Shown in pieces: positions 1 through 6,312 of a stretch of 12,849 nucleotides of DNA. A program made the translations under genes and the position numbers. The DNA is taken from positions 1 to 12,849 of the forward strand of contig CADEHD010000031.1 in assembly GCA_902827055.1 (NCBI GenBank). The letters run 5' to 3'. The stretch's first letter is position 1, and each line of letters begins with the position of its first letter. Source of the DNA: an uncultured Chloroflexota bacterium. Its GTDB lineage: Bacteria > Chloroflexota > Dehalococcoidia > UBA2979. The notes beneath the pieces are model-generated. The model did not search any database. It was not told the DNA's origin and saw only the letters and a program-made list of their open reading frames with translations.

Positions 1-308
1 AAGCATCGAACCGAGCAAGCAGGCCAACCCAGAGCTGAGAGACGGAACAGGAGGTGCACCGGCAGACAGACCAACAGGACATGGCAATCGGACAACGACG
101 CAGGGACAGGAGCAGACCGAGGAAGTAAGCAACGGCGCGGACACCACCCACGCGGTCCGCAAATCGGCAGCCAGCAACGACGACACGACGTGCTCTCGCG
201 AGTGCGAGCTGATGCTTCGCGCGAACGAGTCAGACGTTCGTGGTCGCTCGCAGAGAGCCCCGGACGGCACCGCCCTCGGGGCTTCTCTGTATGGGAAGGG
301 AGACAGGT
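1..308 (+). other. T-poor stretch, no firm gene; possible 3' end of a truncated gene
   Basis: The first 180 bases contain only 8 T residues by my count and are rich in A and G, unlike the rest of the window. One plus-strand frame is open from base 2 to the TGA at 341-343. Its translation is rich in Thr, Gln, Asn, Ser and charged residues, with no recognisable domain and no convincing start. It could be the disordered C-terminus of a gene beginning before the window, or a non-coding leader of the downstream operon. The skew itself is seen directly; coding status is a guess. Confidence 0.3.
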
Positions 309-437
309 GTGAACCGGTTCGACGGGAACAAGTGGGGGCATGACCGGCGGCAGCTGCATGCCGTGCGGCTCGCCGCGCTGGTGTGCATCGCGATGTCGTT
401 CGCGGCGATCGCGCTCAAGGTCGTCCCGCTCGGCTGA
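309..437 (+). CDS. Small single-pass membrane peptide (42 aa), unknown
   Basis: The GTG start at 309 is chosen because AAGGGAG (296-302) lies six bases upstream. The ATG at 291 in the same frame has no such site. The peptide has a charged N-terminal third (motif FDGNKWGHDRRQ) followed by one hydrophobic segment, about residues 21-40 (LAALVCIAMSFAAIALKVV), with only two residues after it. The positive charges before the helix suggest the N-terminus stays in the cytoplasm. The next gene follows after 33 bases, which suggests co-transcription. The family is not recognised. A short ORF of this size could be spurious, but the ribosome site and clean hydrophobic helix favour a real gene. Confidence 0.5.
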   Translation: MNRFDGNKWGHDRRQLHAVRLAALVCIAMSFAAIALKVVPLG

Positions 438-470
438 GCCGGGACGGAGCAGACACGAAAGGAGAGTTGG

Positions 471-1085
471 ATGTCCAGCAGGAAGCGAAGGCGAGGCCCA
501 CGAGTGGTGGCACGGATCGTGCTGGCCCTCGGGCGTGCATCGGCACTCGCCCGCAGGCGGGTTGCGATCGGCGGTCGCGCATTGGCTGCGCGTCTCCGGC
601 CGTGGCGGCCGGTGGTCGTGGCAGACGTGCGTGGGAAACGGGGGCGTCGACTGCGCACGGAGATCGCCTGCGTGACGCGGACCCATCTCCGCGCACTCGG
701 CGTCACGCCTCCGCAGCACCTGCTCGTCGTCGTGCAGCGCACGGTCGTCGAGGAGGGGCGCCCGCTGGCGGCGCTGCTGCAGGTGTTCGAGGACGGTGTG
801 GGCCGCAGGCGACATGTCTTGTTTCTCGCGCTGTCAGCCGACGAGCGGCAGGTGGGCAACGAAGAGCTGCTGGCCACGCTGCGTCAGCAGCTCCAGCGCG
901 TTGTCGGCGACGAGCTGGGCACGCTTCAGGCAACGGTACCGCTGGAGCCTACGCGCACCAGGCCGGCCGCCGTCGTCCCGATCCGGCGTGCCCAGGAACC
1001 GCCGCTGTTCGACCACGAGGCACCACCGCCGGAGGCATTCGAGGGCTATGACGACGGCGCCTTCGCCGTCGCAGCAGAAAGGTAG
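471..1085 (+). CDS. Hypothetical basic protein (204 aa)
   Basis: The ATG at 471 follows a strong ribosome site, AAAGGAGAG (458-466). The N-terminal 60 residues are very Arg-rich (starting MSSRKRRRGPR) and could bind nucleic acid or acidic membrane lipid. Residues about 60-160 look like a folded alpha/beta region with hydrophobic strands (HLLVVVQRTVV, HVLFLALSADE) and a helix (NEELLATLRQQLQRVV). The last 40 residues are Pro- and acid-rich and probably disordered. I do not recognise the family. The stop lies nine bases before the next ATG, so the two genes are probably in one operon and may work together. Confidence 0.72.
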   Translation: MSSRKRRRGPRVVARIVLALGRASALARRRVAIGGRALAARLRPWRPVVVADVRGKRGRRLRTEIACVTRTHLRALGVTPPQHLLVVVQRTVVEEGRPLAALLQVFEDGVGRRRHVLFLALSADERQVGNEELLATLRQQLQRVVGDELGTLQATVPLEPTRTRPAAVVPIRRAQEPPLFDHEAPPPEAFEGYDDGAFAVAAER

Positions 1086-1094
1086 GAAGGACCG

Positions 1095-2081
1095 ATGACA
1101 CAGGGATTGGTGCTCACCAGCCTGAGTGAACTGGCACGGGTCCGCGACCGCTTCGCGGACGACGGACCGGTACCCGAGGCGCGGATGCTCGTGCCCGTGA
1201 TCCAGGGCACGGGACCCGACGAACTTGAGTCGCTTGCCGCGACGGCGCAACAGGCACTCGATGCATTGCAGGAGCTGCTGGCGAGTGATGGCCAGCGTCG
1301 CCGCGAGGCGGAGCAGGGGCTGGCTCACTGGCGGACGGTCAGCGACGAGGCCGTACGTGTTCAGCGGATCGCCACAGAGATGGGCGACGCGGCGCAACGT
1401 GCGTCGGCGCTCGCCGGCTCGGCGTTTGAACCCGCCGCACGTCGCCAGGCGGAGAGCGTGGCAGCAACGGCCGCTCGGCTCGCGAACCAGGCGGAGGCGC
1501 ACGCCTCCGTGCTGGCCCGTGAGGCCGAAGCCCTCGGCCAGCGCGAGGACATCGCGCGGTTGCTCGCAGAGGACGAGGCGCAGGCAGAGGAGGTACGGAT
1601 GCGGGAGACGCTGGCGCTGGCCGGGAAGCACCTGGATGGCGGCAGATATGAAGAGGCCCGGCGACTGCTGACTTCCCTGGAAAGAATCATCGGCAGGGTG
1701 CCGAGCCTCGAACCGACGTTCGAAACGCTACGGCGGCGCGAGCAGGCCGTCAAGATGCGGGTGGCAGAAGCGGCACTGCGCGAGGCGCGTCGGCTGCACC
1801 GGCGTGAGCCGGTCCAGGCGATCGACCTCATCGAGCCGCTCGACTTCGAGGGGCTGCCGGACGACCTGGCCCGGCACCTCTACGGCTGCTGGCTCACGGC
1901 CTGCCGTCGCATCGGCCTGCTCGCTGCGATCCACTACCGCGCGGGCTTCGGACGCGGGGCCGTGCTGATTCCCACCGAGGACGGCTGCTGGGAGGTCGTC
2001 TCCGCACTCGGACTCCACCGCTGGGAACGCGGCCGCCGGTTCGCGCCGCAGGCGCTGCGAGGGGCACGCCCGCTCTCCTGA
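1095..2081 (+). CDS. Hypothetical coiled-coil protein with conserved-looking C-terminal domain (328 aa)
   Basis: The ATG at 1095 is preceded by AGGAAGGA just after the upstream stop. Residues about 35-240 are dominated by Ala, Glu, Arg and Leu in long helical runs (for example AEALGQREDIARLLAEDEAQ), which predicts extended coiled coil. The stretch around KHLDGGRYEEARRLL resembles a TPR-like helical hairpin. The C-terminal 70 residues differ: they carry aromatic and Cys residues and beta-type strands (HLYGCWLTACRR, GFGRGAVLIPTEDGCWEV) and look like a small globular domain. No catalytic motif is visible. This is the last gene before the terminator at 2099-2147. A scaffold or partition-like role is possible but is only a guess. 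Confidence 0.82.
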   Translation: MTQGLVLTSLSELARVRDRFADDGPVPEARMLVPVIQGTGPDELESLAATAQQALDALQELLASDGQRRREAEQGLAHWRTVSDEAVRVQRIATEMGDAAQRASALAGSAFEPAARRQAESVAATAARLANQAEAHASVLAREAEALGQREDIARLLAEDEAQAEEVRMRETLALAGKHLDGGRYEEARRLLTSLERIIGRVPSLEPTFETLRRREQAVKMRVAEAALREARRLHRREPVQAIDLIEPLDFEGLPDDLARHLYGCWLTACRRIGLLAAIHYRAGFGRGAVLIPTEDGCWEVVSALGLHRWERGRRFAPQALRGARPLS

Positions 2082-2098
2082 ATCCCATCAGCCACTAG

Positions 2099-2147
2099 CA
2101 CAACCTTCCTTTCGGGGCCGCCTTCGGGCGGCCCCGACTTCGTTGTG
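2099..2147 (+). terminator. Strong hairpin terminator with UUCG tetraloop
   Basis: GGGGCCGCC (2114-2122) pairs perfectly with GGCGGCCCC (2127-2135) around a TTCG loop (2123-2126), the very stable C(UUCG)G tetraloop. A second closure further out, CACAAC (2099-2104) with GTTGTG (2142-2147), extends the structure across an internal loop. It sits 18 bases after the stop of the coiled-coil gene and before the primase operon. There is no clear T run, so it may stop polymerase by stem strength or protect the upstream mRNA 3' end. Confidence 0.7.
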
Positions 2148-2223
2148 CCCGCTCCCGGGCGAATTGCGTCCCGCGATGGGCGCAGAGGGATCGTGCGTGC
2201 CATTCGAGGGAGGAGAACGGAAC

Positions 2224-2526
2224 GTGCCCAAACAGAGTCGCTTCCAGCAGGCGGTGCGCGCCGTCTGGGAGCAGAGCCATCAGCAGTACCTCGGCTGGTC
2301 CGAGGCGAAACGTACGGCCGTGCAGCCTGCGGTCGACGCCCTGCTCGCCTGGCTCGGCAAATGCCCGAGCGAAGCGGCGCTCGATGTCCGCTACTGGGAG
2401 ACCGGCGACCCACCGGGGGCCGTACTGCGCGATTACCTGCCCGACGGCTTCGACGCCGACGAGCAGCTCACGCTCGAGGAGGCCTGCTTCTGGCAGCGCT
2501 TGCTCGAGCTGCGCAAGGACGGCTGA
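2224..2526 (+). CDS. Hypothetical protein, first gene of primase operon (100 aa)
   Basis: The GTG at 2224 is chosen because GGGAGGAG lies just upstream at about 2209-2216. A longer frame from 2143 would begin inside the terminator stem. The protein is acidic and helical, with a Trp- and Gln-rich N-terminal part (AVWEQSHQQYLGW) and a C-terminal part with LPDGFDADEQLTLEEACFW. No family is recognised. Its stop falls one base before the proposed CTG start of the primase, so the two are probably translationally coupled. A replication-accessory role is inferred from position only. Confidence 0.68.
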   Translation: MPKQSRFQQAVRAVWEQSHQQYLGWSEAKRTAVQPAVDALLAWLGKCPSEAALDVRYWETGDPPGAVLRDYLPDGFDADEQLTLEEACFWQRLLELRKDG

Positions 2527-2527
2527 G

Positions 2528-3607
2528 CTGTTCGACATCGACGCGATCCGGGCGGCTCACCCAATCGTGGCGGCGGTGCAGAGCGCCGGGGTTGAGCTCC
2601 GGCGCTCTGGCCACCGCCTGATCGGGTGCTGCCCGTTTCACGAGGACCGCGACCCGAGCCTCGTGGTGTACGTCCAGACGCAGAGCTACTTCTGCTTCGG
2701 CTGCAACGCCGGCGGCGACGTCATCGACTTCGTCGGCCGGCTGCGGGGCAGCGCGTTCAAGGAGACCGCCGCGTCCTTGATGACTGCGGGCGCTGCGCGT
2801 GTCCTGCCGTCCAATGTCGTGCGGTTCCCGTCAGCGCGAGGTGCGCGGACGATTGGTCACGACGGCGCGGCGGTCATCGAGGCCGCCGTGTCCTTCTACC
2901 TCACGCGGTACGAGCGCAGCCGTGAAGCGCGCTCGTACCTGGCGGAGCGGGGCGTCGACCGGAACGTCGCGTCTCGGCTACGGCTCGGGTACGCGGACGG
3001 TGGACTCGCTCGTCACCTCCGCGACCGCGGGCTGAGCCTCGATGCGGCGCAACAGGTGGGTCTGCTCACCGGCGACCGCGAGGCACTCGAGGGCCGGACC
3101 GTCATTCCGGATCTGGACGCCGACGGTCGGGCGACGTGGCTCACCGGCCGGTCGCTCACTAGCGACGGGCCGCGCTACCTCAACCTGCGCGTGCCATCGC
3201 CGCTGCTCGGGCTGGCGCGGGCCCGCGTGGCGAACGCCCGCGCGGTGGTCGTGACCGAGGGTCCGTTTGACTGGCTCACGGTCTGTGGCTGGGGACTCCA
3301 TGCCGTGGCATTGCTCGGCACGCACGCCTCCCGCGATGCGCTCTACGCGCTCCGCTCCTTCCGGCGCGTGTACCTCGCGCTCGACGGCGACGGCGCTGGC
3401 CGTCGCGCCACCGCCCAGCTCGCCTCCGCACTCGGAGCGCGGGCGGTCGTCGTGCCTCTCCCCGAGGGAGTGCACGACCTCAACGAGCTGGGATGCCGTC
3501 GCGGAGGACGCCAGGCATTCCTGGGCTCGCTCTACGAAGCACGCGCACGAATGGAGGAATCATGGCCGAAGTCAACGGAACGCGACCACAGCGCCCGCGC
3601 AGCCTGA
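2528..3607 (+). CDS. Small DnaG-type primase (CHC2 zinc finger + TOPRIM), 359 aa
   Basis: Counted from the proposed start, residues 35-59 hold the CHC2 zinc-binding set Cys35, His38, Cys56 and Cys59 (CPFH and CFGC). The TOPRIM catalytic set is Glu244 (VVTEGPFD) and the Asp pair 286/288 (LALDGDGAG). Between them lies a DnaG-like core with GRTVIPDLDADG. The family makes RNA primers for DNA synthesis. The protein is much shorter than cellular DnaG (about 600 aa) and lacks an obvious C-terminal DnaB-binding domain, which is typical of phage and plasmid primases. The start is unusual: the conserved N-terminus begins at Phe-Asp-Ile-Asp, and the only plausible nearby start is CTG at 2528, with AAGGA at 2515-2519. 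The alternative is ATG 2384, which would overlap the upstream gene by 143 bases. The 3' end overlaps the RAD52-like gene by 46 bases. Confidence 0.9.
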   Translation: MFDIDAIRAAHPIVAAVQSAGVELRRSGHRLIGCCPFHEDRDPSLVVYVQTQSYFCFGCNAGGDVIDFVGRLRGSAFKETAASLMTAGAARVLPSNVVRFPSARGARTIGHDGAAVIEAAVSFYLTRYERSREARSYLAERGVDRNVASRLRLGYADGGLARHLRDRGLSLDAAQQVGLLTGDREALEGRTVIPDLDADGRATWLTGRSLTSDGPRYLNLRVPSPLLGLARARVANARAVVVTEGPFDWLTVCGWGLHAVALLGTHASRDALYALRSFRRVYLALDGDGAGRRATAQLASALGARAVVVPLPEGVHDLNELGCRRGGRQAFLGSLYEARARMEESWPKSTERDHSARAA

Positions 3608-4032
3608 GCCGCGCTGCGCTGCAGCGACTACGGCAACCACTCGACGTCGCACTGGTGTCCGAGCGCACGACCGACGACGGAGAGGTGCTTCGCTACCTCG
3701 AAGGCTGGCGGGTGATCGAGCAGGCAAACGCGATCTTCGGGTACGACCGCTGGGGCGCGGAACTGGTCGGCGACATCGCCTACCGCGCGCTCCCAGGCGG
3801 CAACGGCCGTGGTCGCACCGCGCCCTGTGGCCTGTACACGGCGACAGTGCGAGTGACCGTCGATGGCTGCCTGCCGCACAGCGATGTCGGCACGGGCGTC
3901 GTCTCTGAGCACAGCGCCGAGGGGCACGCCACCGCGTGCAAGTCGGCCGTCACCGACGGCCTGAAACGGGCACTGCGCCACTTCGGAGTTACGTGGAATG
4001 GAGTCAAGAGCAGAGGGAGGACCGCCCTGTGA
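3562..4032 (+). CDS. RAD52/Rad22-like single-strand annealing protein (156 aa)
   Basis: Two RAD52-family signatures are visible: YLEGWRVIEQANAIFGYDRW (about residues 44-63) and CKSAVTDGLKRALRHFG (about 127-143). The order and spacing match the N-terminal oligomerisation and DNA-binding domain of RAD52, which forms rings and anneals complementary single strands. The C-terminal protein-interaction tail of eukaryotic RAD52 is absent, as in phage homologues. The ATG at 3562 is preceded by GGAGG (3553-3557). A longer in-frame start at 3493 lies deep inside the primase gene and is not favoured. The gene overlaps the ERF gene through GTGA (4029-4032), so the two annealing proteins should be made together. 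Confidence 0.88.
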   Translation: MAEVNGTRPQRPRSLSRAALQRLRQPLDVALVSERTTDDGEVLRYLEGWRVIEQANAIFGYDRWGAELVGDIAYRALPGGNGRGRTAPCGLYTATVRVTVDGCLPHSDVGTGVVSEHSAEGHATACKSAVTDGLKRALRHFGVTWNGVKSRGRTAL

Positions 4033-4784
4033 CAGAGCACTCCGATCGCCTGAACAGGCTCGCTGCGGCGCTGGCTTGTGCGCAAGCGCAGATCGAGCCG
4101 GCTACGCCCGACGCGGTCGGCTCACTCGACGAGACGAGTGGGGAACGGTCGTACCGCTACGCCACACTCGCGAGCGTGTGGCACACAGTCCGTGGCCCGC
4201 TCACCGGAAATGGGCTCTCGGTTGTGCAGACCTGCGAGCCGGGCGCGGTCGGCGAGCTGCGGCTCGTGACGACCCTGCTGCACACGTCCGGACAGTGGAT
4301 CTCGGGCACGACGGTGCTCCCGCTGCCGGCGCAGACGCCGCAGGGGTTCGGGTCGGCGCTGACGTACGCACGCCGCTACGGTCTCGCCGCGATGGTCGGA
4401 CTGTGCGTTGACCAAGATGACGATGGCGCCGTTGGCAGCCGGCGGCAGGATGAGAGGTCGCTGCCGGGTGAAGACGACCGGGGGCCGTCCGAGGTGGCCC
4501 CCGAGCGGCCGGGCGCCTGGTGGAAGGTGCCGTGCAACCGGGCCAACGCCGCACAACTCAGGGCGTTCGCCCGGGCATATGCACGAGCCAAGGGTGTGGG
4601 ATCCGTCGACCGGGACGAGCTGCGCCGTGACTTCGGGATCGAAGGGCGGTTCGTTGATCACTTCGCCGACACGCCGCTCGGCGAGATCGTCGCGCGCGCC
4701 CGCGCGCTGCGGCCGCAGCGCGCCCCCGCCGAGAGCGCGGAGCCGGAGGAAGTCCACCCTCCACCCGAGGCGGAAGCCGCGTAG
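4029..4784 (+). CDS. ERF-family single-strand annealing protein (251 aa)
   Basis: The GTG at 4029 is chosen because it overlaps the previous stop and follows GGGAGG (4015-4020). The ERF core spans about residues 5-135: YRYATLASV (42-50) and the hallmark GFGSALTYARRYGLAAM (106-122) followed by the acidic DQDDDG (128-133). ERF proteins, such as P22 Erf, bind ssDNA and promote annealing-type recombination. After an acidic linker comes a helical domain (about 165-225, NRANAAQLRAFARAYARAKG onward) and a Pro/Glu-rich tail, which may contact partner proteins such as SSB (inference). It lies directly downstream of a RAD52-like gene, giving two different annealing proteins in one operon. Confidence 0.9.
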   Translation: MTEHSDRLNRLAAALACAQAQIEPATPDAVGSLDETSGERSYRYATLASVWHTVRGPLTGNGLSVVQTCEPGAVGELRLVTTLLHTSGQWISGTTVLPLPAQTPQGFGSALTYARRYGLAAMVGLCVDQDDDGAVGSRRQDERSLPGEDDRGPSEVAPERPGAWWKVPCNRANAAQLRAFARAYARAKGVGSVDRDELRRDFGIEGRFVDHFADTPLGEIVARARALRPQRAPAESAEPEEVHPPPEAEAA

Positions 4785-4793
4785 GTCGTGAGG

Positions 4794-5135
4794 TCAGCCC
4801 CAGAAGATCGCGATCGGGTCCGCCTCGATCTCGTCGAGCAGGCGGGCCACCCGGCCGGGCCGTGACGGATATACGAGCCAGCGCCCGTTGCGGTTGGCCG
4901 CGAACAGCCGCCATTGCCCTGTGGCATCGTCGTAGCGGAGTTGCGCCACCGGCCTGCGGGTCCACTCCGGTCCCCATTCCGGCCTCCACGGTGGGCGACA
5001 CTCGCGGATCGTTACCGAGCGCCCACGCACGTCGGCCTCGATCCGGATCTGGTCCGCGTACTGCGGAGGCACCCTGCCCGCGCAGTACCGCCGGATCCGC
5101 TGGATGTCGATCTCGGGAATCACCGGGCGCGGCAT
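4794..5135 (-). CDS. DUF3024 family protein (113 aa)
   Basis: The protein has the DUF3024 pattern: an N-terminal IRRYC segment, ECRPPWRPEWGPEWTRRPVA in the middle, an ATGQWRLFAANRNGRW strand pair, and the closing LLDEIEADPIAIFWG. It is full length for the family. The function is unknown. The Trp- and Arg-rich beta pattern suggests a small domain of possible binding role. The gene is convergent with the ERF gene, with only nine bases between the stops, and divergent from the toxin-antitoxin pair. No clear ribosome site precedes the ATG. TAGGCT lies six bases upstream of it, so the message might be leaderless (weak). Confidence 0.85.
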   Translation of the reverse strand: MPRPVIPEIDIQRIRRYCAGRVPPQYADQIRIEADVRGRSVTIRECRPPWRPEWGPEWTRRPVAQLRYDDATGQWRLFAANRNGRWLVYPSRPGRVARLLDEIEADPIAIFWG

Positions 5136-5204
5136 GCGAGAAGCCTAAGCCAGTCGCGGCGGCCGAGGCGAACCCCACGGGGCTGCCTGCGCACCGGGGC
5201 CCAC

Positions 5205-5226
5205 GTACTGCTAATTGCAGTACAAT
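5205..5226 (+). promoter_or_regulatory. Inverted-repeat operator overlapping a -10 element of the toxin-antitoxin operon
   Basis: GTACTGC (5205-5211) and GCAGTAC (5217-5223) form a perfect 7-bp inverted repeat around TAATT. TACAAT (5221-5226) matches the -10 consensus at five of six bases and overlaps the right arm. The ATG of the first gene begins seven bases after TACAAT and has no ribosome site, so the transcript may be leaderless. No -35 match is apparent. Binding by the ribbon-helix-helix antitoxin encoded downstream would be the usual autoregulation (inference). Confidence 0.5.
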
Positions 5227-5233
5227 CACTGGC

Positions 5234-5509
5234 ATGCCGATACGAGAAGCGCTCATCATCGAGGCCGGTGGCGAGCGCTTCCGTTTCTACTACGACCTGG
5301 AGGTGCCGGAAGTGCTGCACGTCACGCTGCGGCACGGGACGACGCCCGAGGACGCGATCCTCGCCTTCTTTGAAGGCGCGACGAGCGCCTGGGACGAAAC
5401 CCGCGCGCGCTTCGAGACTGTTGCAGAGACGCACCGCCTGTACTGGACGCGCCACGCGCACGACCAATCGGTGATCGTGATCAGCTGCTTCGAACGGGAG
5501 GAGGAATGA
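5234..5509 (+). CDS. Putative toxin of a type II toxin-antitoxin pair, possibly BrnT-like (91 aa)
   Basis: A small protein encoded immediately before a CopG/BrnA-like antitoxin. Two stretches loosely resemble BrnT ribonuclease toxins: RHGTTPEDAILAFFEG (compare the KHGVSFEEA region of BrnT) and the C-terminal strands THRLYWTRHAHDQSVIVIS. The typical BrnT N-terminal F-W-D start and ISAR tail are not clear, so the assignment rests on gene order, size and partial pattern. If it is BrnT-like, it would cut mRNA and be neutralised by its partner. The ATG at 5234 lacks a ribosome site, consistent with a leaderless message. The stop overlaps the next start as ATGA. Confidence 0.58.
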   Translation: MPIREALIIEAGGERFRFYYDLEVPEVLHVTLRHGTTPEDAILAFFEGATSAWDETRARFETVAETHRLYWTRHAHDQSVIVISCFEREEE

Positions 5510-5820
5510 TGGCCAGGGCACGCAAGCCGCTCGAGATCAAAGTCGTTGCCGAGCGCGTCGAGGAAGACGTCGAGGTCTCCGAGCTGGTCTCGCGCCTGGA
5601 GGCGGAGGCAGACCGTGAGCTCGCGGCGCGCAGTGTGACCCTGCGCTGGGGCAGAGGGCAGATCGCCGTCGTGAAACGCGCGGCCGCCATCCTCGGAGTG
5701 CCGTACCAGACTTACCTGAAGCAGGTCGTGTTCCGGCAGGCGGTGTCGGACATCGAGCACGCCGAGGCCGCGCTCGGCCCGAGGCGTCAAGCGAGGGCGC
5801 GCGGTCCGCGCTCCCGGTAG
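5506..5820 (+). CDS. Putative CopG/BrnA-like ribbon-helix-helix antitoxin (104 aa)
   Basis: The central segment, about residues 43-80, fits a ribbon-helix-helix fold: a beta strand (SVTLRWGRGQ) followed by two helices joined by LGVPYQTYLKQVV, the usual turn in BrnA/CopG antitoxins. The N-terminal 40 residues are acidic and helical and could be the toxin-binding part, although in many antitoxins that part is C-terminal. Two adjacent ATGs (5506 and 5509) follow GGGAGGAGG (5496-5504). The second has better spacing. It probably represses the operon through the inverted repeat at 5205-5223. Confidence 0.7.
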   Translation: MMARARKPLEIKVVAERVEEDVEVSELVSRLEAEADRELAARSVTLRWGRGQIAVVKRAAAILGVPYQTYLKQVVFRQAVSDIEHAEAALGPRRQARARGPRSR

Positions 5821-6010
5821 TGGAACTCGCGCCCGGATACGCCGCAGCAGGCGGTGCAGCGGCCGGGTGCTGAGTGATTTCGCCTGCCGTGATCCGAGCG
5901 TGATCCTGGCGCGCCGTATCGCCGGGTCCGGCCATACGAGGCCCACCGTTCGGTGCTCTCATCCCTCGCCTTAGCGGGGGCACATCCGCCCTGCAGGGGA
6001 GAAGTAACCC

Positions 6011-6031
6011 GGCGGCAGCGCGCTGCGCGCC
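6011..6031 (-). terminator. GC-rich hairpin after the HTH gene, possible terminator
   Basis: GCAGCG-CGCTGC (6015-6026) is a perfect 12-bp palindrome inside a longer near-perfect inverted repeat (GGCGGCAGC with CTGCGCGCC). It lies 11 bases beyond the stop of the minus-strand HTH gene, between two convergent operons. There is no T run, so terminator function is uncertain. The rest of 5821-6042 shows no gene; it holds a short palindrome, CCCTGCAGGG, near 5990. Confidence 0.33.
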
Positions 6032-6042
6032 TCGTTGCGAGC

Positions 6043-6312
6043 CTACCCGTGACCGCTCAGCGCGGCTCGCTTGCGGGCATGGCTCGCGACGTACTCGTCG
6101 ACTGCCTCGCGGGTGGTCACCCAGGTATGGCCGATGAGACGCGCGCGCAGCCGGCCCCGCTTCGCCTGCTGCGTGAGCGTGTGAGCGGCGATGCCGCTCA
6201 ACTCCGACGCCTCGGAGAGCGACAGCAGCTCGCCGAGTACGTCCACAGGGGATGCACGATCGTGGCCGTTCCGCGCTCCGCTTGTGGCGTCCTGCCTGCT
6301 TGGCGGACACAT
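6043..6312 (-). CDS. Excisionase-like helix-turn-helix protein (89 aa)
   Basis: The ATG at 6310-6312 shares its A with the stop of the antiporter gene (TGATG), so the two are translationally coupled. Residues about 29-75 match the MerR/excisionase winged-helix pattern: LLSLSEASELSGIAAHTL (helix-turn-helix), then KRGRLRARLIGHTWVTTREA (wing) and DEYVASH (last helix). Such small proteins bind and bend DNA as excisionases or act as regulators. Residues 1-28 look disordered. In the same strand block there are two tyrosine recombinases, which makes a recombination-directionality role possible. The coupling to an antiporter would instead suggest a regulator. The sequence does not decide between the two. 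Confidence 0.75.
   Translation of the reverse strand: MCPPSRQDATSGARNGHDRASPVDVLGELLSLSEASELSGIAAHTLTQQAKRGRLRARLIGHTWVTTREAVDEYVASHARKRAALSGHG

Noticed and set aside
834..1631. Minus-strand open frame of 265 residues across two plus-strand genes
   Set aside because: It crosses both plus-strand genes with good ribosome sites and shows no recognisable domain.
5986..6000. CCCTGCAGGG palindrome as an attachment or operator site
   Set aside because: It is short, GC-rich and has no matching copy elsewhere that I could see.
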